Shown piece after piece: positions 34,500-43,789 of a stretch of 64,000 nucleotides of DNA. The notes beneath the pieces are model-generated. The model was not told the DNA's origin. It did not search any database and saw only the letters and a list, made by a program, of their open reading frames with translations. This DNA is from Bradyrhizobium sp. JYMT SZCCT0428 (GTDB taxonomy: Bacteria > Pseudomonadota > Alphaproteobacteria > Rhizobiales > Xanthobacteraceae). Position 1 is the first letter of the stretch, and each line of letters begins with the position of its first letter. The position numbers and the translations under genes were made by a program. The stretch is from contig NZ_JAFCLS010000023.1 of assembly GCF_018131075.1 (NCBI RefSeq), forward strand, positions 1 to 64,000, written 5' to 3'.

Positions 34500-36152
34500 T
34501 CAGGTCGATTTCGAGCCTTCGATCGCGGGGTCGTCACTTGGGATTTCTCCCGGCAGGTAGTTCGGGAGCTTTCCGGCCGGGAAAACCGCGAGCAAGGCGA
34601 GGCCGGCCATGATGAGCAGGCCGATCTTCAGCGCGCGCAGCCGCGCCTCCGTGTTCACGCGCACCGCTTCCTGCACCTGCTGCGGCGTGGCGGTCGTGTT
34701 CTCCATCACGCTCCGCAGGCGCTCGTTGCTGACGAACGTGATGTTGTTGAGATCGACCTGGCTCTGCAGTTCCTTCGGCAGTACCGGATTTGCGGCGATG
34801 CTGCTGACGGCGATTGTGCTCAAGAGGCCGACAAGCAGCGCGCCGGCGACGGCTGTTCCGACTGCCGCGGCGAGATTCTGCGTGGTGCCGCGCGCCGATC
34901 CGACGTCGCCTGCCAGCGACTTGGGCGAGGCGGTGACCAGTACGTTGAACAGCAGCGTGACCAGCGAACCCTGGCCGATACCGAACAGGACGAGGCCGAA
35001 CAGCACGGGAATCTCGCTCCAGTCGTTCCGCACCACGAACGCGAGCCACACCAGTGCAATCGTGCAAAGCCCAAAACCATAGCGGCCGATCTGGCGGGGC
35101 GTCAGTTTGTCGTAGACGTTGACGATCAGCATCGCCGTGAAGAACACCGTGAGATTGAACGGCATCATCGCGATCGCGGTCGCGAGAGGCGAGCGGCCCT
35201 GTACGATCTGAATGTACAACGGCACGGAAAAGTTAAGCGCCGCCTCCAGCGCGACCACGGCAAACAGCCCGTAGACCGCCGCGCGCTCCTGCGGCGAGTC
35301 GATCACCTCGAGGGCGAGCAGCGGCGTCTTCCCGGCCGCCTGGCGCCGATGCGTCCAGATCAGAAAGGCCTGGCCGAGTACGATACCCAGAACGATCATG
35401 ACCGGCGCAGGCGAAAGGCCAAGCAGGTTGAACGGCGCATTGGGCGTTGCCAGCGCCAGGCCCCAGCCGTTCAGATTATTGAAGCCGAAACTGATGAGGA
35501 TGATGGCTGTTGCCGCCAGAACGACGCCGGTGATGTCGATCTGGACGTCAGGCCGTCCGTGGTCGGGCCTGAGGCGGAAGCTCAAAACGAAAACAAAGGC
35601 GGAGGCGGCGATCAGGATTCCGAACGCCGGACGCCAGCCGATATATGTGCCGAGGACGCCGCCAATGATGAACGCCAGCAGGCCGGCAGCGGCACGCGCC
35701 GAACCAAGCGCGCCCACGGCGGTCGCCTGTTGGCGCCCGGAATAATTCTCGGCGATCAGCGCCACCAGCGACGGCACGATCACGGCGCCTGCCGCGCCGC
35801 AGAGCGCCTGGGCCGTGATCATCAGGGTCGCGGTGGGGCTGAATGTCATCAATATCTGCGCGGCACAGAACAGGACGACAGCGGCGCGGAAGACCTGAGC
35901 GGCGCCGAACCGCTGGGCGAGTTTCGCGCCCAGCATCACGAAGCCGGCCACCAGCATCGAATAGGCCACGATGCCGGTCGCGACGGTCGTCGGCGGGACG
36001 CCGAAGCTCTGCACCATGCCCCCCATCGCGACCGGCAGTGAAGCGACGTTGAAGGACATGATCATCTGGCCGAACGCAATGGCGATCATCGGCACCCACG
36101 ACGCCTGCGCATCTTCGCGGATGTCGCCGATTGAAATCGAGTGCGTTGCCAT
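34500..36152 (-). CDS. MFS drug/proton antiporter, DHA2 family
   Basis: A 550-residue, 14-helix transporter of the DHA2 (EmrB/QacA) family. Helix 1 region WVPMIAIAFGQMIMSFNVAS is followed by motif-A-like GAKLAQRFGAAQVFRAAVVL and motif C in SARAAAGLLAFIIGGVLG. It likely exports a hydrophobic compound by proton exchange. There is no HlyD-type adaptor next to it, as is usual for EmrB. The ATG has CGGAGAACGCC upstream. It lies between the Arg-rich protein gene and glutaminase. Confidence 0.88.
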   Translation of the reverse strand: MATHSISIGDIREDAQASWVPMIAIAFGQMIMSFNVASLPVAMGGMVQSFGVPPTTVATGIVAYSMLVAGFVMLGAKLAQRFGAAQVFRAAVVLFCAAQILMTFSPTATLMITAQALCGAAGAVIVPSLVALIAENYSGRQQATAVGALGSARAAAGLLAFIIGGVLGTYIGWRPAFGILIAASAFVFVLSFRLRPDHGRPDVQIDITGVVLAATAIILISFGFNNLNGWGLALATPNAPFNLLGLSPAPVMIVLGIVLGQAFLIWTHRRQAAGKTPLLALEVIDSPQERAAVYGLFAVVALEAALNFSVPLYIQIVQGRSPLATAIAMMPFNLTVFFTAMLIVNVYDKLTPRQIGRYGFGLCTIALVWLAFVVRNDWSEIPVLFGLVLFGIGQGSLVTLLFNVLVTASPKSLAGDVGSARGTTQNLAAAVGTAVAGALLVGLLSTIAVSSIAANPVLPKELQSQVDLNNITFVSNERLRSVMENTTATPQQVQEAVRVNTEARLRALKIGLLIMAGLALLAVFPAGKLPNYLPGEIPSDDPAIEGSKST

Positions 36153-36223
36153 GGCGTTCTCCGGCTTGCTCGGTTCCGGATCGGTCGGGTCTTACGGCCC
36201 GTCCCAATCCCTGTGGCATTGCT

Positions 36224-37222
36224 TCATTCTTCCGGTTGCGACACGAACAGATCCATTCCCAGCCTCTGCGACAGGAATTTTGCGGCGAGCTGTCCCTTGA
36301 CGCTGTTGCCTGCGGCGTCGAGCGGGGGTGCGAAGGTTCCGAAGCCGCCTTTACCCGGGGAAACGGCGACGATGCCGCCACCGATTCCGCTCTTTCCGGG
36401 CAGGCCGATGTCGTAAAGCCAATCGCCCGAAGTCTCGTACAGTCCGGCGGTGATCATCACCGCCAGCGCGTAATGACAGACAGCCGGATCGACCACGCGT
36501 TTTTTGGTGACGGGGTTGACGCCGCCGTCAGCCAGCGTTGCGCCCATGACCGCGAGGTCCCGGGCGCTGACATTCAGCGAGCACTGCCTGGTATAGAGGT
36601 CGGTCGCTTCCTTTGCGTCGCAGTAGATCCGATCAAAACTCTGCAGCAGGCGGGCAATGCTGCGGTTGCGGAAGTTGGTATCCGACGCCGAGGCGTAGAC
36701 CTCGTCATTCAGCGGCAGCTTTCGGCCCGCGAAACGCGACAGTCCGTCATGGATGAATTGCCATTTTTCATCCGCGGTCGTGCCAGGCGCAAGGCTCGTC
36801 GTTGCAATGGCGCCCGCATTGACCATCGGATTGGTCCGGCCGCCGCCGTGCTCGATGGCGGCGAGGGAGTTGAAAGCAAGGCCAGTGGCGTTTGCTCCGA
36901 GCTTGGCGCGCGCTTCTTCCGGCCCGATCGTCTCGCATACCAGCGCGAACACGAACGGCTTCGACACGCTCATGATCGAGAATTCGTAGTCGGTATCCCC
37001 GGCGGCATAGACGCGTCCGCTGGTGCCGACGACGCAGACACCGAACAGATCGCTGGGGATTCTGGCCAGCGCCGGATAGACTTGCGAGTTTTGGCCGTCG
37101 GTGTTCGACTTAAAGCGCCGCTGCGCTTCGGACACGAGTTCCTGTACCATCTCGGGTTCAGGCAGATGCCCTGTCGAAATGTATGGCCGCTCGGCTTGTG
37201 CCGTGATCGATGGCGAGTCCAT
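36224..37222 (-). CDS. glsA: Glutaminase
   Basis: A 332-residue glutaminase of the serine-dependent beta-lactamase fold; the ATG at 37222 has GAGGAGGAGTCCC before it. Active-site motif FSIMSVSKPFVFAL gives Ser85-x-x-Lys88; other family blocks are NPMVNAGAIATTSLA, SARDLAVMGATLADGGVNPV and KSGIGGGIVAVSPGKGGFGT. It converts glutamine to glutamate and ammonia; in E. coli the acid-activated glutaminase neutralises protons, and the nearby HdeD gene makes the same role plausible here. Confidence 0.93.
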   Translation of the reverse strand: MDSPSITAQAERPYISTGHLPEPEMVQELVSEAQRRFKSNTDGQNSQVYPALARIPSDLFGVCVVGTSGRVYAAGDTDYEFSIMSVSKPFVFALVCETIGPEEARAKLGANATGLAFNSLAAIEHGGGRTNPMVNAGAIATTSLAPGTTADEKWQFIHDGLSRFAGRKLPLNDEVYASASDTNFRNRSIARLLQSFDRIYCDAKEATDLYTRQCSLNVSARDLAVMGATLADGGVNPVTKKRVVDPAVCHYALAVMITAGLYETSGDWLYDIGLPGKSGIGGGIVAVSPGKGGFGTFAPPLDAAGNSVKGQLAAKFLSQRLGMDLFVSQPEE

Positions 37223-37622
37223 GGGACTCCTCCTCAATCCTGTTTGTACGATCCTGCTCGTGGGCGCCGGGGCATCGGCATCGTTCGTTGCTCATAACGT
37301 TTGTTGATCATCGAGCAACCGATCACGTGGGATCTTGTCAGCTCTTTTTATTCGGCCCGACAAACAAGCGCTCGTAAGTGCACGGAGTCAAGCATACAAC
37401 CTGACGCACTGGTTTGCGCAACGTGTGCTTCGTCATGAAAAGTTGTGGCAAATCCGTGCAGCGCGATGGCACGAACTGCATATGCCGGGAGCCGCCAATT
37501 AAGTCGCGCTGCGCCCGTGCCGCAGCGAATCCACCCGAAACTGGAATTGCTTGTTCCGCCTCTATGAGCCTCTTCTGCGGGATGAAGTCCTCAAGACCCA
37601 AATCCAACGCGCACGGAATCTC
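37223..37622. other. Intergenic region with left copy of a short direct repeat
   Basis: No credible gene; an 89-codon reverse frame across it is a by-product of the repeat. About 37411-37482 (GGTTTGCGCAACGTGTGCTT, then AGTTGTGGCAAATCC) is a diverged copy of the sequence at 38080-38150, so the collagen-tailed gene is bracketed by the pair. Confidence 0.55.
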
Positions 37623-38003
37623 CTAGTTTCCCCTCGGTCCGACCGGCCCTGGAGGACCTGCTGGACCGGGCGGCCCGGCAGGTCCGGGAAGGCCGCAGTT
37701 CTCTATCACCACGTCTCTGGTATCCGGCCCGGACGTGATCTTCACGATACAGGTAGAGGGAAATTCTGCACCAACCCACCTGAAACCGCCCGTCGATGTG
37801 CTCTCAACCTGCACCGTTTTGGTCGGACTAATCTTGATCTCCACCTTGGGGTCGCGCGGTCGCCTGACCCGTCCGGCGATAACCAGCTCGCCTCGCGATA
37901 TAGAGGCGGTCGTGATCAATATCTCTGCCTGGGCATTTCCGCTTAACATGACCAGACAAGCGGTTGCAGCAACTGCCACTGTGCCGATAAGCTTTGCGCG
38001 CAT
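37623..38003 (-). CDS. Secreted protein with a collagen-like C-terminal tail
   Basis: A 126-residue protein from the ATG at 38003 (GGGGAGACTTGCT upstream). Signal peptide MRAKLIGTVAVAATACLVML...AQA; then a beta-rich domain (ISRGELVIAGRVRRPRDPKV, TVQVESTSTGGFRWVGAEFP, VIENC) and, from residue 104, seven G-X-Y triplets: GLPGPAGPPGPAGPPGPVGP then RGN. Two cysteines (in STCIV and ENCG) could form a disulfide next to the tail. Short collagen-like tails can trimerise, but seven triplets is very short. The same beta domain without tail occurs in other rhizobial secreted proteins; function unknown. Confidence 0.8.
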   Translation of the reverse strand: MRAKLIGTVAVAATACLVMLSGNAQAEILITTASISRGELVIAGRVRRPRDPKVEIKISPTKTVQVESTSTGGFRWVGAEFPSTCIVKITSGPDTRDVVIENCGLPGPAGPPGPAGPPGPVGPRGN

Positions 38004-38079
38004 AGCAAGTCTCCCCTGCAATTTGTAATACGGGACTTGATCGCCAGCACTCAATGTTAGCTGTGCAACCGCATGGAAG

Positions 38080-38150
38080 GGTTTGCGGCGTGTGTGCTTT
38101 GCTACAAAAGTTTGTGACAAATTACGCGATCCGGCGGCACAAAGCGCATA
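38080..38150. repeat. Right copy of the short direct repeat flanking the collagen-tailed gene
   Basis: GGTTTGCGGCGTGTGTGCTT, AGTTTGTGACAAATTACGCG and CACAAAGCGCATA align with 37411-37482 with many substitutions. It lies 80 bases upstream of the collagen-tailed gene and may hold its promoter or be an old insertion scar. Confidence 0.6.
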
Positions 38151-38298
38151 CCCGTCGAAGTTTGGCGAGCGGAATGCCGAACTGGCATGAGTGCCGCGAG
38201 GCAGGGCAGCGGCGCTGGGGGAGCGGATGCGCACTGGTATTCCGCCGAGACGCTGGTAGCGTCGGTTAAGCAGCAGGCACTCCTATCGCGGATGCAAG

Positions 38299-40092
38299 AT
38301 GCGCGCTCCGATCATGACGCGGCCGACCGCGGAACCTGATTCAACTCCCGCTCAGGGCGGCTCGCTGGTCGATCCCCGCCAGGGCGATATCGAGGATGAC
38401 GCCTCCAGCCCCGGACAGAGATCGCTGCTGGCGATCGCCGGCAGTCTGCTGGTTGAAATCAGTCTGCCGAAACTCCTGTTCGCCTGGACCGTCTCGCTGC
38501 TGTTGCCGGCGGTGCTGCTCGGTCTCGCGCCGCTGATCGCGACGGCCTGGTTCTCCTCCGTGTCCGAACATGCTCTGGAACTGACCGGGATCGGCGCGGC
38601 GCTGCTGCTGGTCGCGGTCGTCGCGCTCGGATGGTTCGGTTGGCGGCCGCTGTTTCGGGCCGCTGAGACAAATTTCTGGTCGCTCAATGCGCTCGCCGTC
38701 CAGCCCGGCTACGCGTTTGGCCGCGAGGCGCTACGGCACCTGGCGGAGCTGGTGTTCGGCAGGAACGCCGACGCGGCAGGGCGGGCACGGCTGCGCGCGG
38801 CGAGCTCTGCCGGCGCCGGCATTGTGCTCTGCCTGTGTGCGGCGGCAATCGCGATTCTCGTTTGGCCGTTCTCGCGGTGGATCGGTTCGGTGCCGGACCT
38901 TGTGCTTCTGCACCGGCTGATCGTTCCGACATTGGCCAATGCCGTCATACTGGTGTCGGGTTATCTCGCGTTTGCGTCGCTGGTCTGGGGCTTTGCGGAT
39001 GCCAGCATGGATCAGCCGCTCGATCTTCCCGGATTCGACGACGCGCCGTCCGGTTGCCGGACCTGGCGTGTCGCGCATCTGTCGGACCTTCACGTGATCG
39101 GCGAGCGGTATGGCTTTCGCATCGAGAGCGGACGTGGCGGCCCGCGCGGTAACCAACGCCTTGCGCGGCTGATGGTCCGTCTTGCGGCGATCCACGCCGC
39201 CGACCCGCTCGACCTCATCCTTGTGACCGGCGACATGACCGACGCCGGCCGCGCGACGGAATGGGCCGAATTCCTCGACGTGGTGGCGCTGCATCGTGAC
39301 CTCGCGGCTCTCATGGTCATGTTGCCCGGCAATCACGATGTGAACATCGTCGACCGCGCCAATCCGGCCCGGCTCGATTTGCCGTTCAGCCCCGGCAAGC
39401 GGCTGCGGCAGATGCGGACGTTGTCGGCAATCGCAGCGGTGCAGGGTGAACGCGTGCATGTCGTCGACGACGCGGGAAAGCCGGCTGCCACCCTCAACGT
39501 GGCGCTGGCGTCGCATCGAAAGCGGATCGCCGCCTTCGCCGAACGCGGCGGCCTCCGCCGCGCTGCCGGGCTGGTCGGGCTGTTCGACGACCTGTTTCCG
39601 ATGCTGTTGCCACCCGATCGGGAAGACGGATTAGGCGTCCTGATCCTGAACTCCAACGCCGATACGCATTTTTCTTTCACCAATGCGCTCGGATTGGTTT
39701 CCGTAGAACAGATGCGCCGGCTCGCGGCGGTGCTGGGTCGTTTTCCCCGTGCGCAATGGATCGTCGCGTTGCATCATCATCTGATCGAATATCCGATGCC
39801 GGTTGCGAATTTTTCCGAACGTATTGGAACCGCGCTTGTCAATGGCAGCTGGTTTGTTCGCAAACTCAAGCCTTTCGCGAAGCGGGCCGTGGTCATGCAC
39901 GGCCATCGTCATATCGACTGGATTGGCGCCTGCGGTGCGCTGAAGATCATCTCTGCTCCGTCGCCTGTCATGGGTGGGCCTGACGCAAAACCGACGCATT
40001 TTCTGATCCATACGCTGGCCGCTGGTGCAAGCGGGCAGCTCTGTCTGCTCCCGCCACAGCGCGTCGAGATTGCCGGCGAGACCGGCGGTTAG
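38299..40092 (+). CDS. Membrane-anchored metallophosphoesterase
   Basis: A 597-residue protein: about four membrane helices in residues 45-240 (LFAWTVSLLLPAVLLGLAPL and others), then a calcineurin-type phosphoesterase domain from about 255 to 580. Metal motifs are all present: HLSDLHVIGE, VTGDMTDAG, LPGNHDVN, ALHHHLIEYP and MHGHRHIDWIG. The active site would face the cytosol or periplasm depending on topology; substrate could be a nucleotide or lipid phosphate. An in-frame ATG at 38314 is an alternative start. It converges with the AI-2E-type permease gene, overlapping by four bases. Confidence 0.9.
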   Translation: MRAPIMTRPTAEPDSTPAQGGSLVDPRQGDIEDDASSPGQRSLLAIAGSLLVEISLPKLLFAWTVSLLLPAVLLGLAPLIATAWFSSVSEHALELTGIGAALLLVAVVALGWFGWRPLFRAAETNFWSLNALAVQPGYAFGREALRHLAELVFGRNADAAGRARLRAASSAGAGIVLCLCAAAIAILVWPFSRWIGSVPDLVLLHRLIVPTLANAVILVSGYLAFASLVWGFADASMDQPLDLPGFDDAPSGCRTWRVAHLSDLHVIGERYGFRIESGRGGPRGNQRLARLMVRLAAIHAADPLDLILVTGDMTDAGRATEWAEFLDVVALHRDLAALMVMLPGNHDVNIVDRANPARLDLPFSPGKRLRQMRTLSAIAAVQGERVHVVDDAGKPAATLNVALASHRKRIAAFAERGGLRRAAGLVGLFDDLFPMLLPPDREDGLGVLILNSNADTHFSFTNALGLVSVEQMRRLAAVLGRFPRAQWIVALHHHLIEYPMPVANFSERIGTALVNGSWFVRKLKPFAKRAVVMHGHRHIDWIGACGALKIISAPSPVMGGPDAKPTHFLIHTLAAGASGQLCLLPPQRVEIAGETGG

Positions 40093-41111
40093 CTTTTGTC
40101 GACCCTTAATTGTTTCGATCCGCCGAGCAGATCGGCTACCCAGCGGCTTGAGGGATGCTGGGCACAGAAGGTGAGGATCGCCAGTGCGATCGGCACGCCG
40201 ATAAAGGTTCCGAACAGGCCCCATTGAAAGGTCCAGAAAAAGATCGCGAACAACACCACCAAAGGCGATATCGAAAGCATGCTGCCGGCAACGCGTGGCT
40301 CAATATAACTGCCGACCACGAACTGGATGATGTTGAGGCACGCGAAGAGGGCAAGAACGGCTTGCCAGCTCTCAAATTGCGTCATCGCCAGCAAAGTGGG
40401 AAACAGCGTTGCGATGAAGGGCCCGATAAAGGGAATGTAGTTGAGGGCGAAGGCGATCACGCCCCACTCCAGCGCGAACGGCAATCCGGTGATCCAGGCG
40501 AACAGACCGACGAGCAGGCCGGTGATGGCGCTCATCTGCGTCCGAACCAGGAGGAATTTCCGGAATTTGGCCGCGGTCGCGCTACTTCCGTCCAGCAGCA
40601 CGCGCGCAACATCGGGCTTGCCGAACGTTTCGACCCGCCGTCTTGCGTCCTCTACTTCCAGAAGTCCCAGTACGACATAGACAAGTGCGATCACCCAGAA
40701 GCTGAGTGTGGTGTTGACACGGCCGGTGACGAGCTGCGTTGCGCGCATCAGCCACGCGACGTTGAAATGCTCGGCCCACAAGCCAGCGACCGAGACGCCA
40801 TGGCCGTCGAGCCACGTCACCATGGCGCCGTAAAGCACCTGATAGCGCACCGTATCGGCCATCAGGGATCGTCCGACCCGCCCAAAGCCCCAGGCCGCGA
40901 GCGAGGCGAAAGCGAGACAGACCACGATCGTGACGACGATGGTGAGCGCCAATGCCAGCAGTTTTGGTATTTTCGCCTGCAGCCGGCTCTGCAGCGGCCA
41001 GACGATCGCGATGATGAAAAGCGCCAGCGCCAAAGGCGCGAACACCGCGCTCGCCTGCCTGAAAGCGGCCGCCAGCAGCACCACTGCGATGATTCCGACC
41101 GCGAACTTCAT
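40089..41111 (-). CDS. AI-2E family permease
   Basis: About 340 residues from the ATG at 41111 (AGGCGTCGC before it); a TTG at 41144 lies inside the direct repeat and is not preferred. Eight predicted membrane helices, with the family signature ALEWGVIAFALNYIPFIGPF followed by IATLFPTLLAMTQFESWQA and SPLVVLFAIFFWTFQWGLFG. The family includes the E. coli TqsA quorum-signal exporter and Na+/H+ antiporters; individual substrates vary. Its promoter region contains the right copy of the long direct repeat. Confidence 0.9.
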   Translation of the reverse strand: MKFAVGIIAVVLLAAAFRQASAVFAPLALALFIIAIVWPLQSRLQAKIPKLLALALTIVVTIVVCLAFASLAAWGFGRVGRSLMADTVRYQVLYGAMVTWLDGHGVSVAGLWAEHFNVAWLMRATQLVTGRVNTTLSFWVIALVYVVLGLLEVEDARRRVETFGKPDVARVLLDGSSATAAKFRKFLLVRTQMSAITGLLVGLFAWITGLPFALEWGVIAFALNYIPFIGPFIATLFPTLLAMTQFESWQAVLALFACLNIIQFVVGSYIEPRVAGSMLSISPLVVLFAIFFWTFQWGLFGTFIGVPIALAILTFCAQHPSSRWVADLLGGSKQLRVDKS

Positions 41112-41129
41112 GCGACGCCTGCTAGGCTT

Positions 41130-41229
41130 ATTACCGGCGGGCAACTAGTAGCGAATTTCAGAGAAGGCATCCAATCCCAATTATCCAAGGGGGTGGCATG
41201 CACCGGGTGGGGTGAAACGAGGCCTTGAA
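41130..41229. repeat. Long direct repeat, right copy (upstream of the AI-2E permease gene)
   Basis: ATTACCGGCGGGCAACTAGT, GAAGGCATCCAATCCCAATT and GGTGGCATGCACCGG correspond word by word with 31651-31747. The two copies are in the same orientation and 9.4 kb apart, each just upstream of a leftward gene. Confidence 0.85.
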
Positions 41230-41244
41230 TCCGGATCGGGAAGG

Positions 41245-42057
41245 CTAGATCCGGGCGAGGATGATATGGGCCTGGATCTTGGCCGATATCTCGCCGCTGC
41301 CGTGCCTGATAGTGATGACCGACGCCGCATGGTCGGTCGCCGCCTCGAGCCGATCCGGCCCCCGCGCTTCGATCTCGTTGCGCAGCGGGGTTCCCTGGCA
41401 ATAGGCCAGCGCGACATGCTGGGCAGAGGGGGCGCGGCTTTGCGCTTCCCTTGTCTCGATCGTCACGTCGGTGAAGCCGGCTTTCGCCAGATCGCTGCGG
41501 ATCAGTGCAGTGTCGTGATAGCCGTGGGGCGTACGGGCCATGAAGCGGGGAGGGTCGTTTGGAAAGAACGTCGCAAGCGCGTCGGTGACATCGCTTGCGA
41601 AGACGTTCTCTTCGATGCGATCCCAGGCGTTGAACAGGAAACTTCCGCCTGGCCTCAGAACCCGGCGGGCTTCGCGGTAGCCGGACGGGCGATCGGGAAG
41701 AAACATGACGCCGAACTGGCAGCAGACGAGATCGAACGCGGCGTCCTCGAACGGCAATGCCTGTGCATCCGCCTTTTGCCAGATGATGCGGCTGTCCGCG
41801 CCCTGTCTTGATTTCGCATAATCCAGCATGGGCTGATTGAGGTCGGTGACGACGTATCTGGCATCGGGCGACAGCATTGGCGCCAGTGCGCGCGTGACCA
41901 CGCCGCTGCCGGCCGCGGTTTCCAGCACGGACTTCGGCGCCAATGCGGCGACGCGTTCTGACATGTCCCGCGCGTAGCTCGCGAAGATCAACGGAACCAT
42001 GTGGCGATCATAGTTTTCCGGAATCGAGCCTGCGAACACTTTGTCGATTTCCGACAT
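41245..42057 (-). CDS. Class I SAM-dependent methyltransferase
   Basis: A 270-residue methyltransferase from the ATG at 42057 with GCAGGAGGCGCGCG upstream. SAM-binding motif I is VLETAAGSGVVTRALAPML; motif II/acidic loop VVTDLNQPMLDYAKSR; then DAQALPFEDAAFDLVCCQFG, the Methyltransf_11 pattern also seen in UbiE-like enzymes, and RVLRPGGSFLFNAWD. Substrate unknown. Single gene, divergent from the binding protein gene at 42166. Confidence 0.88.
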   Translation of the reverse strand: MSEIDKVFAGSIPENYDRHMVPLIFASYARDMSERVAALAPKSVLETAAGSGVVTRALAPMLSPDARYVVTDLNQPMLDYAKSRQGADSRIIWQKADAQALPFEDAAFDLVCCQFGVMFLPDRPSGYREARRVLRPGGSFLFNAWDRIEENVFASDVTDALATFFPNDPPRFMARTPHGYHDTALIRSDLAKAGFTDVTIETREAQSRAPSAQHVALAYCQGTPLRNEIEARGPDRLEAATDHAASVITIRHGSGEISAKIQAHIILARI

Positions 42058-42165
42058 CGCGCGCCTCCTGCGTTGCATCTGGTAGTTTTGCTTGGCAGTC
42101 TTGTTTCGCGGTCCTATAGATTTTGGCAGCTCTAACGAAAAAAGAAAACATTCTGGGAGGCGGAA

Positions 42166-43776
42166 TTGCGCGCCAATTGCTCCGGCAGGTTGAAATTTGC
42201 TTCCCCGCTTCTCTTGTGCATTGCGCTATGCGCCGCAAGTCCCGCCGCCGCGCAGAAAAAAGGCGGCACGCTCCGGCTCTATCACAACGACAATCCGCCC
42301 TCGACGTCACTCCTGGAAGAGGCGACCATCGCCTCGGTGCTGCCGTTTGCGGCGGTGTTCAACAATCTGGTCGTGTTCGACCCGGCCAAGCCGCATGAGA
42401 GCATGGAGACCGTGATCCCTGATCTGGCCGAAAGCTGGTCCTGGGACGCGACCAACACCAAGCTGACCTTCAAGCTGCGGCAGGGCGTGAAGTGGCACGA
42501 CGGCCAACCCTTCACGGCGAAAGACGTGCAATGCACCTGGCGAATGCTGATCGGCAAGACTGAAACGCAGGATTTCAGGCGCAACCCGCGCAAGGTCTGG
42601 TACACCAAGCTGCAGGACGTCAGCATCAATGGCGACCATGAGGCGACGTTCGAACTGAGCGAGCCGCAGCCGAGCCTGCCGGTGCTGCTGGCGAGCGCGT
42701 TTTCAGCCGTTTATCCCTGTCACGTGCCGCAGGCTGTGATGCGGAGCAAGCCGATCGGCACCGGACCGTTCAAGTTTGTCGAATTCAAACGCGGCGAGTC
42801 CATGCACGTCGTGCGCAATCCGGATTACTTCAAGAAGGACCGTCCCTATCTCGACGAGATCACGGTGCGCACGATCGACAACCGCGCCACGCGGATGCTG
42901 GCATTCTCGACCGGCGACTACGACATCACCTTTCCCTCCGATGTCAGCGTTCCCCTGCTGAAGGACATCAAGGCGCGGGCACCGAACGCGATCTGCGAGA
43001 TGACCGGCACCGGCACCCAGATCAATCTGCTGGTCAATCGCGTCAACCCGCCGTTCGATAATCCCGACATTCGCAAGGCGATGTCGCTGGCGCTCGACCG
43101 CAAGGCCTTCAACACGATCCTGATGGAAGGCAACGCGCGGCTGGGCGGGGCGATGCTGGCCAAGCCCGAGGGGGAATGGGGCATGTCTCCGGAAATGGTG
43201 TCGTCGCTGATGGGCTATGGCCCTGACATCGCCAGGAACGTCGCGGAAGCGCAGGCGATCATGCAGAAGCTCGGCTACAGCGACGCCAAACCGCTGCCGA
43301 TCAAGATTCAGACCCGGAACCTGCCGACCTACCGCGACCCCGCGGTGATCCTGGCCGACCAGCTCAAGAAGATTTACATCGTCGGCGAACTCGACATCCT
43401 CGATACGCCGCGATGGTATGCGCGGCTGGCGAAAAAGGACTTTACGATCGGACTGAACGTCACCGGCGTCAGCGTCGACGATCCCGACGGCAACATCGTC
43501 GAGAACTATTCCTGCAAGTCCGAGCGCAACTATACCCAGTACTGCAATGCCGAGGTCGACAAGCTGCTGGCGGCGCAGTCGCGCGAACTCGACAAGGAAA
43601 AGCGCAGGAAGATCGTCTGGGATATCGAGCGCATCCTGGTCGACGACGCCGCGCGCCCGATCATCCTGCACTCATCGGCCGGCAATTGCTGGCAGCCCCA
43701 TGTGAAGAACTTCAAGCCGCACGACAACAGCCAGTACAACAATCTGCGGTTTGAGGATGTGTGGCTGGACAAGTGA
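42166..43776 (+). CDS. Extracellular solute-binding protein, family 5 (oligopeptide type)
   Basis: A 536-residue periplasmic binding protein. The start is the TTG at 42166, supported by GGGAGG six bases upstream; the signal peptide ends SPAAAQKKGG. SBP_bac_5 landmarks: VIPDLAESWSWDATNTKLTF, KLRQGVKWHDGQPFTAKDVQ, IGTGPFKFVEFKRGESMHVV and NPDYFKKDRPYLDEI. These bind peptides, nickel, or sugar-like compounds and pass them to an inner-membrane ABC permease. No permease or ATPase genes follow; the next gene is a repeat and a convergent transglutaminase, so this is an orphan binding protein. Confidence 0.9.
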   Translation: MRANCSGRLKFASPLLLCIALCAASPAAAQKKGGTLRLYHNDNPPSTSLLEEATIASVLPFAAVFNNLVVFDPAKPHESMETVIPDLAESWSWDATNTKLTFKLRQGVKWHDGQPFTAKDVQCTWRMLIGKTETQDFRRNPRKVWYTKLQDVSINGDHEATFELSEPQPSLPVLLASAFSAVYPCHVPQAVMRSKPIGTGPFKFVEFKRGESMHVVRNPDYFKKDRPYLDEITVRTIDNRATRMLAFSTGDYDITFPSDVSVPLLKDIKARAPNAICEMTGTGTQINLLVNRVNPPFDNPDIRKAMSLALDRKAFNTILMEGNARLGGAMLAKPEGEWGMSPEMVSSLMGYGPDIARNVAEAQAIMQKLGYSDAKPLPIKIQTRNLPTYRDPAVILADQLKKIYIVGELDILDTPRWYARLAKKDFTIGLNVTGVSVDDPDGNIVENYSCKSERNYTQYCNAEVDKLLAAQSRELDKEKRRKIVWDIERILVDDAARPIILHSSAGNCWQPHVKNFKPHDNSQYNNLRFEDVWLDK

Positions 43777-43789
43777 CGGCGATATAGCT

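Noticed and set aside
34251..36041. Plus-strand open frame of about 596 codons opposite the Arg-rich protein gene and the DHA2 transporter gene
   Set aside because: Low-complexity His/Arg/Asp-rich translation, no ribosome binding site, and the reverse strand carries a clear 14-helix transporter.
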